Assembly: GCA_016932895.1 (NCBI GenBank)
Contig: JAFGCA010000665.1
Location: 1-29,774 of the forward strand
DNA: 29,774 bases
Direction of reading: 5' to 3'
Origin: Sedimentisphaerales bacterium
GTDB taxonomy: Bacteria > Planctomycetota > Phycisphaerae > Sedimentisphaerales > SG8-4
Of this stretch, positions 17,783-25,796 are shown piece by piece. The position numbers and the translations under genes are program-made. Under the pieces are notes generated by a model. That model worked only from the letters and a program-made list of their open reading frames with translations. It did no database searches and had not been told where the DNA came from. Position 1 is the first letter of the stretch; each line of letters starts with the position of its first letter.

Positions 17783-17971
17783 GTGAAAGCCAGCCAGTTA
17801 CGGGAAATGAGTCAGGACGAGCTGCAGAGCACGTTGGACGATCTGCAAAGGCGTTTGTTTGATTTGCGGTCGCAGGCGGTGACGCAGAAGCTCGAGAACG
17901 CAAAGGCCGTAATCAATACACGACGCGACGTAGCGCGAATCAGGACGATCATCCGTGAGAAAGGCAAGTAG
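17783..17971 (+). CDS. rpmC: 50S ribosomal protein L29
   Basis: Small helical protein at the tunnel exit next to L23. The 62-aa product starts at GTG 17783, chosen because AAGAGGA (17769-17775) lies 7 bases upstream and the translation then begins (M)KASQLREMS, the usual L29 start. The helical pattern with RRLFDLRSQAVTQKLENA and RRDVARIRTIIREK is typical and the length matches the family. Between rplP and rpsQ, as in the standard S10 operon. Confidence 0.94.
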   Translation: MKASQLREMSQDELQSTLDDLQRRLFDLRSQAVTQKLENAKAVINTRRDVARIRTIIREKGK

Positions 17972-17991
17972 CGCTGTCGGTTGAGACAGCG
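17972..17991 (+). promoter_or_regulatory. Hairpin directly before the rpsQ ribosome binding site
   Basis: CGCTGTC (17972-17978) pairs perfectly with GACAGCG (17985-17991), loop GGTTGA. The stem starts one base after the rpmC stop codon and its last base is the first base of the candidate Shine-Dalgarno GGGAAG (17991-17996). It could tune rpsQ translation or mark an RNA processing site; no T-run follows, so it is not a terminator. Confidence 0.5.
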
Positions 17992-18004
17992 GGAAGTTGG
18001 CTAT

Positions 18005-18265
18005 ATGGAGACACGAAAAGCAAAAACGCTGACGGGTGTTGTCACGAGCAACAGTGGGAACAAGAGCATTCGCGTGACGATTGCGTACAAGGTGAAACAC
18101 CCGAAATACGGCAAGTATGTCAGACGCAGAACCAAGCTGGGCGTGCATGACGAGCGCAATGAGTGCGGTGTCGGCGACCTCGTGGAAATTTCCGAGTGCC
18201 GGCCGTATAGCAAGGCCAAGAACTGGCGCCTTGTGCGGGTGGTCCAGAAAGCGGTCCAGGCGTAG
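18005..18265 (+). CDS. rpsQ: 30S ribosomal protein S17
   Basis: Early-assembly 16S rRNA-binding protein. The 86-aa product from ATG 18005 has the OB-fold pattern [69 protein letters not shown] (17991-17996) sits 8 bases before ATG 18005. An in-frame TTG at 17981 lies inside the preceding hairpin and would add eight residues unlike S17, so it is rejected. rplN follows after 24 bases. Confidence 0.96.
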   Translation: METRKAKTLTGVVTSNSGNKSIRVTIAYKVKHPKYGKYVRRRTKLGVHDERNECGVGDLVEISECRPYSKAKNWRLVRVVQKAVQA

Positions 18266-18289
18266 AATCTAATACGAGATGCAAAGACC

Positions 18290-18676
18290 ATGATTCAACA
18301 GGAAACCATGTTGGACATCGCCGACAATTCAGGTGTGCGGTCGGCGTTGTGTATCAAAGTCCTGGGCCGGGGCGGGTCGCGGGGCAAGTACACGCGGCCG
18401 GTGGCGCGCGTGGGCGATGTCGTCTGTGTGGCGATCAAGAAGGCGTTGCCGAGCTGCCAGTTGGACGACAAGAAGGTGCACAAGTGTGTGATCATTCGCA
18501 CCAAGAGCGCGGTGCGGCGGGCGGACGGCAGTTACGTGCGGTTCGACAGCAACGCGGCGGTGATGATCGACAATGATGGCAACCCCATCGGCACCCGAAT
18601 CTTCGGGGCCGTCGCGCGGGAGCTGCGCGAGAAGAACTACATGAAGATCATCTCGCTGGCCAGCGAGGTAGTGTAG
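18290..18676 (+). CDS. rplN: 50S ribosomal protein L14
   Basis: Subunit-interface protein that forms bridge B8 and is the target of the silencing factor RsfS. The 128-aa product has [26 protein letters not shown] and the [21 protein letters not shown] block, ending with [19 protein letters not shown]. It is slightly longer than the common 122 aa, mainly through a longer loop around [10 protein letters not shown]. There is no clear Shine-Dalgarno before ATG 18290. It opens the spc part of the cluster with no promoter visible in the 24-base gap before it. Confidence 0.96.
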   Translation: MIQQETMLDIADNSGVRSALCIKVLGRGGSRGKYTRPVARVGDVVCVAIKKALPSCQLDDKKVHKCVIIRTKSAVRRADGSYVRFDSNAAVMIDNDGNPIGTRIFGAVARELREKNYMKIISLASEVV

Positions 18677-18719
18677 ATGCGACAGAGCAACCTGTGTGAA
18701 TGGATGAAGAGATAGATCG

Positions 18720-19052
18720 ATGGCCTTGCACGTAAAAAGAGGTGATATGGTGCAGATCATTGCCGGGGACCACAAAGGGGCGACCGGCCGGGTCTTGCAC
18801 GTGTATCCGGACAAGAATGTTGTGGTGGTCCAGGGGCAGAATATCGCGCAGAAGCACGTTCGTCCCTCTCGGCGGAATCCGCAGGGCGGGCGTATCGGCG
18901 TCGAGCAACCGATCCACATCAGCAACGTGCTGCCTGTGAACCCGAAGTCGTCGAAAGGCAGCCGGGTGCGTTACAAGCAAAGCGATGATGGCGGTAAGAA
19001 ACGCACGGCTGTGGATGGGACCGAGATCGGGACCATCCGGAGGGCGAAGTGA
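18720..19052 (+). CDS. rplX: 50S ribosomal protein L24
   Basis: Assembly-initiator protein of the 50S subunit, located near the tunnel exit. The 110-aa product has the KOW motif in VKRGDMVQIIAGDHKGATG (residues about 5-23), then NVVVVQGQNIAQKHVRPS and the PIHISNVLPVNPK segment. The length is near the family norm. GAAGAGAT before ATG 18720 is a weak ribosome binding site. The spacer to rplE contains the perfect 12-base palindrome at 19057-19068. Confidence 0.95.
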   Translation: MALHVKRGDMVQIIAGDHKGATGRVLHVYPDKNVVVVQGQNIAQKHVRPSRRNPQGGRIGVEQPIHISNVLPVNPKSSKGSRVRYKQSDDGGKKRTAVDGTEIGTIRRAK

Positions 19053-19112
19053 CGGTCGCCGGCCGGCGTGAGGCTGACTGGCGTGGAAGGAAAAGGAACA
19101 GAGTAGAAGAAT

Positions 19113-19676
19113 ATGGCCCGGTTACGAGATCTGTATAAATCGAAGGTGGTCGAGCAACTGACCAAAGAGTTCGGCTATCAGAACGTGATGGCGGTGCCCA
19201 AGGTGGAGAAGGTCGTGGTCTCCATGGGTGTCGGTCGCGCCACGCAGGACAAGAAATTCCTGGAACTGGCGAAGAAGGACCTGACGCAGATCACCGGTCA
19301 GTTACCCTTTGTCTGCAAGGCCAAGAAGAGCGTCTCGAATTTCAAGGTTCGTCAGGGCTATGAGACGGGACTGAAGGTGACGCTGCGCGGCGTGCGCATG
19401 TATGAATTCATGGACCGGCTGATCAATCTGGCGATCCCCCGGGTGCGCGACTTTCGGGGCCTGAACCCGAACAGCTTTGACGGGCGGGGGAATTATTCGA
19501 TGGGCCTGGCCGAGCAGAGCGTTTTTCCGGAGATCAATCTGGCCAAGGTCGAGTTTCAGCAGGGTATGAACATCACGTTCACCACGACGGCCCTGACCGA
19601 CGAAGAAGGGCGCAAGCTGCTGACGCTTTTTGGAATGCCCTTCCGAGGCACGACGCCGTCGGCCTCGAGCGTGTAA
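19113..19676 (+). CDS. rplE: 50S ribosomal protein L5
   Basis: Central protuberance protein that binds 5S rRNA and contacts P-site tRNA and S13. The 187-aa product has [17 protein letters not shown], the [23 protein letters not shown] stretch (reported by its ends), [21 protein letters not shown] and [19 protein letters not shown], all family hallmarks. AAGGAA in the spacer before ATG 19113 is a plausible though distant binding site. The length is normal. Confidence 0.97.
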   Translation: MARLRDLYKSKVVEQLTKEFGYQNVMAVPKVEKVVVSMGVGRATQDKKFLELAKKDLTQITGQLPFVCKAKKSVSNFKVRQGYETGLKVTLRGVRMYEFMDRLINLAIPRVRDFRGLNPNSFDGRGNYSMGLAEQSVFPEINLAKVEFQQGMNITFTTTALTDEEGRKLLTLFGMPFRGTTPSASSV

Positions 19677-19684
19677 CCGATTGC

Positions 19685-19697
19685 CTGGCAGAGCCAG
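19685..19697 (+). promoter_or_regulatory. Short hairpin before rpsN
   Basis: CTGGC (19685-19689) pairs with GCCAG (19693-19697), loop AGA. The rpsN Shine-Dalgarno GGAG (19701-19704) follows 3 bases later. Small and possibly fortuitous. Confidence 0.3.
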
Positions 19698-19711
19698 TGT
19701 GGAGTGTGTGA

Positions 19712-19897
19712 ATGTCGACGAAGGCATTGGAAAACAAAGCCAAGAAGAAACAGAAGTTCCGTGTTCGTGAGTATACGCGCTGTGAGTTGTGCGGGCGTTC
19801 ACGGGCGGTGTATCGCAAATTCAAGATCTGTCGGATTTGCTTCCGGACGCTGGCCAACGAAGGGAAGATTCCGGGCGTGAAGAAGGCAAGCTGGTGA
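19712..19897 (+). CDS. rpsN: 30S ribosomal protein S14, zinc-binding type
   Basis: 30S head protein. The 61-aa product is the short S14 form with a zinc ribbon: Cys24-x2-Cys27 and Cys40-x2-Cys43, in the pattern [17 protein letters not shown] and ICRICFR. The N-terminal 20 residues are Lys-rich. GGAG (19701-19704) is 7 bases before ATG 19712. Many bacteria also keep a zinc-free longer paralogue elsewhere for zinc starvation; none is in this window. Confidence 0.96.
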   Translation: MSTKALENKAKKKQKFRVREYTRCELCGRSRAVYRKFKICRICFRTLANEGKIPGVKKASW

Positions 19898-19949
19898 GTG
19901 ATGCAGTGACCGAGGCAGTCTACCGAGAAGCAGGTGCAGGATACGAGTT

Positions 19950-20348
19950 ATGAGTTTGAGTGACCCAATAGCTGACATGTTGACGCGGATTCGCAACGCG
20001 GGGCGGGCGAACAAGCCGGAAGTGAAGGCGCGGGCGTCAAAAATATGCGAAGGTATTGCGGGCGTCCTCAAGGACGAGGGATACATTGAGGACTATGACC
20101 GAATCGACGACGGCAAGCAGGGGCTGCTTCGTATCCGGCTGAAGTACGATCAGAATGGACAGTTCGTGATCAGCGAACTGAAGCGAACGAGCAAGCCGGG
20201 CTGTCGAGTGTACGCCGCCGTTGACAGCCTGCCCAGGGTTCTGGGCGGTCTCGGTATCGCGATTGTTTCTACAAGCAACGGTGTGATTAGTGATCGAAGT
20301 TGCCGAGAGAAGAACATCGGCGGCGAAGTATTGTGCACGGTAAGCTAA
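19950..20348 (+). CDS. rpsH: 30S ribosomal protein S8
   Basis: Central 16S rRNA-binding protein and, in E. coli, the translational repressor of the spc operon. The 132-aa product has DPIADMLTRIRNAGRA, the IKxxGYI-like segment VLKDEGYIEDY, and the C-terminal STSNGVISDRSCREKNIGGEVLCTV. The stop TAA (20346-20348) directly abuts the rplF ATG, so translational coupling is likely. The E. coli S8 target lies at rplE; no equivalent fold was recognised here. Confidence 0.97.
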   Translation: MSLSDPIADMLTRIRNAGRANKPEVKARASKICEGIAGVLKDEGYIEDYDRIDDGKQGLLRIRLKYDQNGQFVISELKRTSKPGCRVYAAVDSLPRVLGGLGIAIVSTSNGVISDRSCREKNIGGEVLCTVS

Positions 20349-20930
20349 ATGAGTCGGATTGGAAAAAAACCTGTTGCGATCCCGTCGGGTGTGAAAGTCG
20401 AGTTGAAAGGCCGGACCGTGAAAGTGTCGGGTCCCCTCGGTGCCTTGGAATTGGACTGTCACGAGCGGGTTACGGTGAAGATCGATGATTCCGATGGCAG
20501 GATCCAGGTGGACAACCCGCTGCCGAAGGATCGCCGGAGTAAACAGCTCCATGGAACCATGCGGGCGCTGATCGCCAATATGGTCACCGGGGTCTCGAAG
20601 GGCTTCGAGAAGAAGATGGAGATCTACGGGACCGGCTATAGCGTGAAGGAGCAGGGGGCCAAGCTGGTTCTTCAGGTTGGCTATTGTCATCCGGTGGAGA
20701 TGGTGATTCCGAAGGACGTGAAGGTGAGTATCGACGTCCCGGCCACCCGCGGCAATGACGTGCCGGCCAAGTTTACGCTTACGGGAGTGGATAAATGTTG
20801 TTTGGGGCAGTTCGCGGCCGACGTCAGAAGAGTGAGGCCGCCGGAGCCCTACAAAGGAAAAGGCATCCGATATGCCGACGAGCATGTGCGACGCAAGGTG
20901 GGTAAGGCGTTCGCTTCAGGCGGGGCATAG
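20349..20930 (+). CDS. rplF: 50S ribosomal protein L6
   Basis: Protein at the base of the L7/L12 stalk near the sarcin-ricin loop. The 193-aa product shows the duplicated L6 fold: SRIGKKPVAIPSGVKVEL, VSGPLGALEL, then the second domain with YGTGYSVKEQGAKLVLQVGY and the signature RPPEPYKGKGIRY. It is about 13 residues longer than many family members, mainly by a C-terminal VGKAFASGGA tail. The start codon immediately follows the rpsH stop, and no independent Shine-Dalgarno is obvious. Confidence 0.97.
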   Translation: MSRIGKKPVAIPSGVKVELKGRTVKVSGPLGALELDCHERVTVKIDDSDGRIQVDNPLPKDRRSKQLHGTMRALIANMVTGVSKGFEKKMEIYGTGYSVKEQGAKLVLQVGYCHPVEMVIPKDVKVSIDVPATRGNDVPAKFTLTGVDKCCLGQFAADVRRVRPPEPYKGKGIRYADEHVRRKVGKAFASGGA

Positions 20931-20950
20931 GAGAGTAGAATTCGGTTCTT

Positions 20951-21316
20951 ATGAAGACGGAAAGACACAAGAAGGCGACCGTGCGGCGCAAACGGCACGT
21001 GCGAAAGAAGGTTGTGGGAACGCCGGAGAGACCGCGTTTGTCGGTATTCCGTTCGAACCGGCACGTGTACGCACAGCTTATCGACGACACGGCGGGGGCC
21101 ACCCTCGTCGCGACGAGCACCAAATCGAAAGCCTTGCGTGACCAGATGCCGCAAACCAGCAACCAGAAGGCGGCTGAGGTCGTCGGTGAAACGCTTGCCA
21201 AGCTGGCGTTGGATGTCGGTATTAAGTGTGCCTGTTTCGATCGCAACCGCTACAAATATCATGGCCGAGTGAAGTCCCTTGCCGATGCGGCGCGAAAGAC
21301 GGGCTTGGCCTTTTGA
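20951..21316 (+). CDS. rplR: 50S ribosomal protein L18
   Basis: Binds 5S rRNA with L5 in the central protuberance. The 121-aa product has a very basic N-terminus (KKATVRRKRHVRKKVVG), RPRLSVFRSNRHVYAQLIDD and the C-terminal FDRNRYKYHGRVKSLADAARKTGL. The length is normal. AGGAG overlaps the rplF stop region at 20929-20933 but is 17 bases from the ATG, so initiation may rely on coupling. Confidence 0.96.
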   Translation: MKTERHKKATVRRKRHVRKKVVGTPERPRLSVFRSNRHVYAQLIDDTAGATLVATSTKSKALRDQMPQTSNQKAAEVVGETLAKLALDVGIKCACFDRNRYKYHGRVKSLADAARKTGLAF

Positions 21317-21331
21317 GACTGGGAGCTGGAA

Positions 21332-21835
21332 TTGGCTACAGAACCGGTTAGAACACTCGAACACGAAGAGAAGCCGTTGGAAGACACGGTGGTGAAGATC
21401 TATCGCTGCGCCAAAGTGGTGAAAGGTGGCCGGCGGTTTAGTTTTGCGGCTTTGGTGGTCGTCGGTGACCGCGAGGGGACGGTTGGCATTGGATACGGCA
21501 AGGCCAACGAGGTGCCCCTGGCGGTCGAGAAAGGGATCAAGGACGCCAAGAAGTCGCTGCATAAGATTCCCTTGGTGGGCGAGACGCTGCCGCATCAGGT
21601 CATCGGGAAGTTCAGGGCCACGAAAATCGTTTTGGTGCCGGCCAGCCCGGGTACGGGTGTGATCGCCGGTTCCAGCGCGCGAGCGGTCCTTGAGTATGCA
21701 GGCGTTCACGATGTGCTCACGAAGATCTACGGGAGTACGTCGGCGAAGAATGTTGTTAAGGCTACGCTAAACGGCCTGCTGAAGCTGCGCAACAAAGAAA
21801 TGATCGAAGCGTTGCGGGGTGTGGCGATTTCGTAA
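21332..21835 (+). CDS. rpsE: 30S ribosomal protein S5 (TTG start)
   Basis: S5 acts in decoding fidelity and mRNA unwinding; mutations in its N-terminal loop give spectinomycin resistance in other bacteria. The 167-aa product has [18 protein letters not shown], the [15 protein letters not shown] stretch and the C-terminal [22 protein letters not shown] 21332 is the only reasonable start: GGGAG (21321-21325) is 6 bases before it, and the next in-frame Met is near residue 158. The gene is followed by rplO after 29 bases, without rpmD between them. Confidence 0.95.
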   Translation: MATEPVRTLEHEEKPLEDTVVKIYRCAKVVKGGRRFSFAALVVVGDREGTVGIGYGKANEVPLAVEKGIKDAKKSLHKIPLVGETLPHQVIGKFRATKIVLVPASPGTGVIAGSSARAVLEYAGVHDVLTKIYGSTSAKNVVKATLNGLLKLRNKEMIEALRGVAIS

Positions 21836-21864
21836 CGATAGGCACGGCCAATTGGGTGATTTAG

Positions 21865-22347
21865 ATGCTAAGTCATGAAATTACTTCTGTCGTAGGGAAA
21901 CACAAGGCTCGCAAGCGTGTCGGAAGAGGCCGCGGCACGGGCCATGGGAAGACGTCTGGCCGGGGACACAAAGGCAGCCGGAGCCGGGCGGGAGCTACTT
22001 TGCTCACGCTCAGCGAGGGGGGGCAGATGCCCCTCTTCAGACGCCTGCCCAAGCGCGGCTTCAACAACAAGAAGTTTGCCGCGCGTTTTGAGGTGGTCAA
22101 CGTCTCGCAGTTGGAACGCTTTGATGATGGGGCTCAAGTGGGTGTCGAGCAGCTTTCCCAGGCCGGTCTCGTCTGTGCTCTTTGCAGCAAAGTGAAGATT
22201 CTGGGAGACGGGGAATTGACGAAACGGCTGACGGTCGCCGCCCACAAGTTTAGCAAAACGGCCGAGGAGAAGATCATCGGTTGTGGCGGAACGGCCACCC
22301 GGATAGAAGATGCCAGGAGTAGACCGGCGAAACGGAAGCATGCGTAA
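21865..22347 (+). CDS. rplO: 50S ribosomal protein L15
   Basis: Late-assembly 50S protein. The 160-aa product has the Gly/Arg/Lys-rich N-terminus KRVGRGRGTGHGKTSGRGHKG (given by its ends, residues about 16-36), GGQMPLFRRLPKRGFNNK, and VEQLSQAGLVCA with VKILGDGELTKRLTVAAHKFS. In many bacteria rpmD (L30) lies directly upstream, but here rpsE does. The start ATG 21865 has only TGGGTGA as a weak binding site. Confidence 0.96.
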   Translation: MLSHEITSVVGKHKARKRVGRGRGTGHGKTSGRGHKGSRSRAGATLLTLSEGGQMPLFRRLPKRGFNNKKFAARFEVVNVSQLERFDDGAQVGVEQLSQAGLVCALCSKVKILGDGELTKRLTVAAHKFSKTAEEKIIGCGGTATRIEDARSRPAKRKHA

Positions 22348-22380
22348 GGAGATTGGGTCTCGACAGATTGAGGTCAGGCC

Positions 22381-22393
22381 CCGCATTCTGCGG
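22381..22393 (+). promoter_or_regulatory. Hairpin overlapping the secY ribosome binding site
   Basis: CCGCA (22381-22385) pairs with TGCGG (22389-22393), loop TTC. The 3' arm overlaps the Shine-Dalgarno GGAG (22392-22395) of secY, so folding would hide two of its bases. The stem is short, so an effect is possible but unproven. Confidence 0.35.
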
Positions 22394-22404
22394 AGAATAG
22401 TGAC

Positions 22405-23754
22405 GTGATAGGCACAGTCTTCAACATATTTAGAATCCGAGACCTGCGGAATAAAATTTTGTTTACGGTCGCGCTGCTGATCATCTACCGCGTGGGTTTC
22501 CATATTCCCAACCCCGGATTCAACCAGAAGGCCATCGCCGAGGCGGTGGACACGCGCGATACCGACAGCCCGCTGGGCCGGGCGGCGGAGTATCTGCAGA
22601 TCTTCACCGGGGGTACGCTGAGCCGAAGCAGCCTCTTTGGGCTGGGGATCATGCCGTATATCACGGCGTCGATCATTCTCATGCTGCTGGGTGAGGTGAT
22701 CCCGGCGCTGAAGAAACTGCGGCAGGAAGGGCAGACCGGATATAAGAAGATTCAGGAATATACCCGCTATCTGACGGTGCTCATCTGTTTCATCCAGTCG
22801 ATGATGTATATGAAAATGCTGGGGGCCTACACCTACTCGGGCATGGGGGTGCAGGCCACGATCATGGGCGTCGTCGGTATGACCGCCGGCACGGTCTTCC
22901 TGATGTGGCTGGGCGAGCAGATCGATGAATACGGCATTGGCAACGGAATCAGCTTGATCATCATGGCCGGCATCATCGCGCGAATGCCCTGGGCGATGCG
23001 CGAGTTGCTCAAGCGGGTGGACTTGACGATGGATGCCTCGACCGGCAGTATCGGGCCGGCAAGGATTGTCTTTCTGCTGGCGGCCTTTGTCTTTGTCGTG
23101 GCCGGGGCGATTCTGATCACCCAGGCGCAAAGACGCATCCCGATCCAGCAGGCCAAGCAGATGCGGGGCCGGCGGATGTATGGCGGGGCCCGGCACTATC
23201 TGCCGCTGCGCGTCAACCACGGTGGTGTGATGCCGATCATCTTCGCCTCCAGTTTTATGATGTTTCCGCCTATTATCGTGGAGCAGATTCAGAGGCTCTT
23301 CCCGGATTCGGTCGTGTGGATGACCATCCTGGGCGCTCTGCGGGGGACTTCTTATACCTACAACGTGCTTTACATGCTGCTGATTTTCCTGTTTGCCTAC
23401 TTCTGGGTCACGGTTCAGTTTCAGCCCCGGGAGATGGCGAAGAACCTGCGGGATTCGGGCAGCTTCATTCCCGGGCTTCGTCCCGGACGACGGACCGCCG
23501 AGTATCTCGAGACGGTGATGATTCGGATTACGTATTTCGGCGCGGCGTTTCTCGCGGGCATCGCCGTGATCCCCACGGTTCTTTCCTATGCTTTGGGGAT
23601 TGACTGGACCATCACGACGTTCTTCGGTGGCACGGGCCTTCTGATTGTCGTAAGCGTCTCGCTGGATCTCGTGCAGAAGATCGAGGCAAACCTCCTGATG
23701 CGGAGCTACGACGGGTTCACCTCTTCCGGCCGAATTAAAGGAGCGTACGCATGA
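22405..23754 (+). CDS. secY: Preprotein translocase subunit SecY
   Basis: Membrane channel of the general secretion pathway, working with SecE, SecG and SecA. The 449-aa product is strongly hydrophobic with about ten membrane segments; recognisable parts are IYRVGFHIPNPGF in the first segment, LGIMPYITASIILMLL (plug and second/third segment), RIPIQQAKQMRGRRMYGG and the loop FQPREMAKNLRDSGSFIPGLRPG needed for SecA and ribosome contact. GTG 22405 is the start, with GGAG (22392-22395) 9 bases before. The stop overlaps the adk start by 4 bases (ATGA), implying coupling. Confidence 0.97.
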   Translation: MIGTVFNIFRIRDLRNKILFTVALLIIYRVGFHIPNPGFNQKAIAEAVDTRDTDSPLGRAAEYLQIFTGGTLSRSSLFGLGIMPYITASIILMLLGEVIPALKKLRQEGQTGYKKIQEYTRYLTVLICFIQSMMYMKMLGAYTYSGMGVQATIMGVVGMTAGTVFLMWLGEQIDEYGIGNGISLIIMAGIIARMPWAMRELLKRVDLTMDASTGSIGPARIVFLLAAFVFVVAGAILITQAQRRIPIQQAKQMRGRRMYGGARHYLPLRVNHGGVMPIIFASSFMMFPPIIVEQIQRLFPDSVVWMTILGALRGTSYTYNVLYMLLIFLFAYFWVTVQFQPREMAKNLRDSGSFIPGLRPGRRTAEYLETVMIRITYFGAAFLAGIAVIPTVLSYALGIDWTITTFFGGTGLLIVVSVSLDLVQKIEANLLMRSYDGFTSSGRIKGAYA

Positions 23755-24404
23755 GAATTATGATCCTGGGTGCGCCGGGCGCCGGTAAGGGAACACACTG
23801 CAAGCGAATCGTGGAAAAATATGCTGTGACGCATCTGTCCAGCGGGGATATCCTGCGGCGCGAAAGGGCCGAGGGCAGCGACCTGGGCCAAAAGGCGCAG
23901 AGCTACATGGACAGCGGCACCCTGGTTCCGGATGAGCTCATTGTGGAGATGATGAGCAAAGCGATCCAGAACGCCGGCGACGCTGGCTACGTCCTGGATG
24001 GTTTTCCCAGGACGGTCCATCAGGCCGAGGCGCTCGGTGCGTCTCTGGCGGAAAATGGGAATGGGCTTGATATCGTCATCAACCTCCAGGTGGACGACGA
24101 CCTCGTGGTGGAACGCATTACGGGGCGCCGGAGTTGTCCGAAATGCGGGGCGGTGTACCATGTCAAGAACATGCCGCCCAAGGAAGAAGGGATCTGCGAC
24201 CACGATGGTGTCGCGCTGGTCCACCGGCCGGATGATACCGAAGACGTGGTGCGAAATCGCCTGAATACGTATTACGAGCAGACCAAGCCCGTGGTAGACT
24301 ACTACAAGGCCAAGGGAACGGTCCACGACATCGACGGCAACGGTGATGCCGATGACGTGGCCGCTTTGATATTTGACAAGCTGGATGTCCTTACCGAAAA
24401 GTAG
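23751..24404 (+). CDS. adk: Adenylate kinase, zinc-lid type
   Basis: Catalyses ATP + AMP to 2 ADP in the cytoplasm. The 217-aa long-form enzyme has the P-loop GAPGAGKGT (7-15), the AMP-binding region around SSGDILR (30-36), and DGFPRT (83-88). The LID domain carries Cys129-x2-Cys132 and Cys149-x2-Asp152, the Cys3Asp zinc site known from Gram-positive enzymes. AAAGGAG lies just upstream inside the secY end, and ATG 23751 overlaps the secY stop. Adjacent to secY as in many spc operons. Confidence 0.97.
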   Translation: MRIMILGAPGAGKGTHCKRIVEKYAVTHLSSGDILRRERAEGSDLGQKAQSYMDSGTLVPDELIVEMMSKAIQNAGDAGYVLDGFPRTVHQAEALGASLAENGNGLDIVINLQVDDDLVVERITGRRSCPKCGAVYHVKNMPPKEEGICDHDGVALVHRPDDTEDVVRNRLNTYYEQTKPVVDYYKAKGTVHDIDGNGDADDVAALIFDKLDVLTEK

Positions 24405-24455
24405 AATACTTTCAGTGAAGGTAGGTGACGCGCAAAGAGTGATGAAGTTGTATCG

Positions 24456-25238
24456 ATGGCTATAAAGCTTCGGAGCCGAAGAGAGATCGAATTGATGCGT
24501 CGGGCAGGAGCTGTTGTAGCCGGCGTTCTTTCAAAATTGCAGGAGATTGCGGAGCCGGGGATTACGACGGCTCACCTGGACGAGGTTGCTTCGCAGATGA
24601 CGGCGGCTGCCGGTGCGGAAACGCTTTTCAAGGGAGTCCGCAGTCCGCAGGCGCGCCGGCCGTTTCCGGGAGCCATTTGTGCGTCGATCAACGAAGAGGT
24701 CGTGCACGGGATTCCTTCGAAGACGGCCGTCCTCCACGAAGGCGACGTGCTGAGCGTCGATTTCGGGGTCCGTTTGGATGGGTATTGCGGGGATGCCGCT
24801 GTGACGATCCCCGTGGGAAAGATTTCTGAGGGCAAACGCCGGCTCCTCGACACGACCCGCCAGGTGCTGGGCATCGCGGTCGAGCAGGTCAGGCCCGGTG
24901 TGCGATGGAGCCAGGTCGCCGGAAAAATGCAGCGCTGTGCTGAAGCAGCAGGGTTTTCGGTCGTACGGGATTTCGTCGGGCACGGAATTGGCACGGAAAT
25001 GCATGAGGAGCCGAAGGTTCCGAACTTCGTCAGCGAGGATTTGCTGGCGAATGATATTGTGTTGGCCGAGGGGATGGTGATCGCGGTGGAGCCGATGGTC
25101 AACGCCGGTCGCCGCGCCGTTCGCACGCTGGCCAACGGCTGGACTGTGGTGACCCGCGACGGTTCGTGCTCGGCGCACTTTGAGCACACGATCGCGGTGG
25201 TCAAGGGCGGCTGTGAAATTCTGACAAAGAAAGAGTGA
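24456..25238 (+). CDS. map: Methionine aminopeptidase, type I
   Basis: Removes the N-terminal methionine from nascent proteins at the ribosome. The 260-aa product has all five metal ligands of the pita-bread fold: Asp102, Asp113, His176, Glu212 and Glu243, plus substrate-binding His84 in EEVVHGIPS. The motif FVGHGIG surrounds His176. There is no N-terminal extension, so it is the short type Ia form. Ribosome binding site is weak. It sits between adk and infA, which is common in spc/alpha junctions. Confidence 0.97.
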   Translation: MAIKLRSRREIELMRRAGAVVAGVLSKLQEIAEPGITTAHLDEVASQMTAAAGAETLFKGVRSPQARRPFPGAICASINEEVVHGIPSKTAVLHEGDVLSVDFGVRLDGYCGDAAVTIPVGKISEGKRRLLDTTRQVLGIAVEQVRPGVRWSQVAGKMQRCAEAAGFSVVRDFVGHGIGTEMHEEPKVPNFVSEDLLANDIVLAEGMVIAVEPMVNAGRRAVRTLANGWTVVTRDGSCSAHFEHTIAVVKGGCEILTKKE

Positions 25239-25289
25239 CGAACGAAAAAAGGGTATCTCGCGAAGAGAAGTTCAACGGTCGCTGGGTAC

Positions 25290-25306
25290 GGCGGGTTGGG
25301 CCTGCC
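25290..25306 (+). other. Hairpin in the map-infA spacer
   Basis: GGCGGG (25290-25295) pairs with CCTGCC (25301-25306) with one G-T pair, loop TTGGG. No T-run follows, so it is not a terminator. The 106-base spacer otherwise shows no gene. TTGACG at 25316 has no matching -10 box. Confidence 0.3.
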
Positions 25307-25344
25307 GGCGGCGATTTGACGTGTTAGTAGATTGATCGGTTTTC

Positions 25345-25560
25345 ATGGCGAAGAAAGACGCAATACGGCTGCAAGCAAAAGTTATCGAAGCTCTGCCTAA
25401 CGCCATGTTCAGGGTTGAGTTGGAGAATGGGCACAAGGTGCTGACCCATGTCTCGGGCAAGATGAGAATGAACTTCATTCGGATTCTCCCGGGTGATATG
25501 GTGACCGTGGAAATGTCGCCGTACGACCTGAACAGGGGCCGAATTGTGCTTCGCCACTAA
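25345..25560 (+). CDS. infA: Translation initiation factor IF-1
   Basis: Binds the 30S A site during initiation and assists IF-2 and IF-3. The 71-aa product is the usual single S1/OB-fold protein: [19 protein letters not shown], then [17 protein letters not shown] and the closing [17 protein letters not shown]. The length is standard. ATG 25345 has no evident Shine-Dalgarno. rpmJ follows after 63 bases. Confidence 0.97.
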   Translation: MAKKDAIRLQAKVIEALPNAMFRVELENGHKVLTHVSGKMRMNFIRILPGDMVTVEMSPYDLNRGRIVLRH

Positions 25561-25590
25561 GGCCGGAGCGGATGAATTCGACGTGAGAAG

Positions 25591-25606
25591 GGGCGCGGTG
25601 CCGCCC
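25591..25606 (+). other. Hairpin in the infA-rpmJ spacer
   Basis: GGGCG (25591-25595) pairs with CGCCC (25602-25606), loop CGGTGC. It ends 7 bases before the rpmJ Shine-Dalgarno AGGA (25614-25617). No T-run. Function unknown. Confidence 0.3.
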
Positions 25607-25623
25607 AGAACGCAGGATTGGAT

Positions 25624-25737
25624 ATGAAGGTAAGAAGCTCGGTAAAACGTATTTGTGAAAACTGCAAAATCGTGCGGCGAAAGGGCGTGGTGCGGGTGAT
25701 CTGTGCCAATCCCCGGCACAAGCAACGCCAGGGGTAA
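25624..25737 (+). CDS. rpmJ: 50S ribosomal protein L36
   Basis: Tiny zinc protein of the 50S subunit. The 37-residue product [15 protein letters not shown]... carries the zinc ligands Cys11, Cys14, Cys27 and His32, and ends HKQRQG, the family ending. AGGA (25614-25617) lies 6 bases before ATG 25624. This gene is short and easily missed; position between infA and rpsM is the standard one. Confidence 0.96.
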   Translation: MKVRSSVKRICENCKIVRRKGVVRVICANPRHKQRQG

Positions 25738-25796
25738 GTCGTTGGGGACCCAAGCTGAACGTATCGAGCGGAAATCATCATTAGAAGGATAGCAAT

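Noticed and set aside
19057..19068. 12-base perfect palindrome between rplX and rplE
   Set aside because: Made only of GGCC/GCCG units in GC-rich DNA; as RNA it gives a 4-bp stem, too little to call an operator or regulator.
21868..23220. 450-codon minus-strand frame opposite rplO and secY
   Set aside because: Shadow frame; spans two well-supported genes and their spacer, with no recognisable domain.
25316..25321. TTGACG in the map-infA spacer as a -35 box
   Set aside because: No acceptable -10 box is found 16-18 bases downstream.
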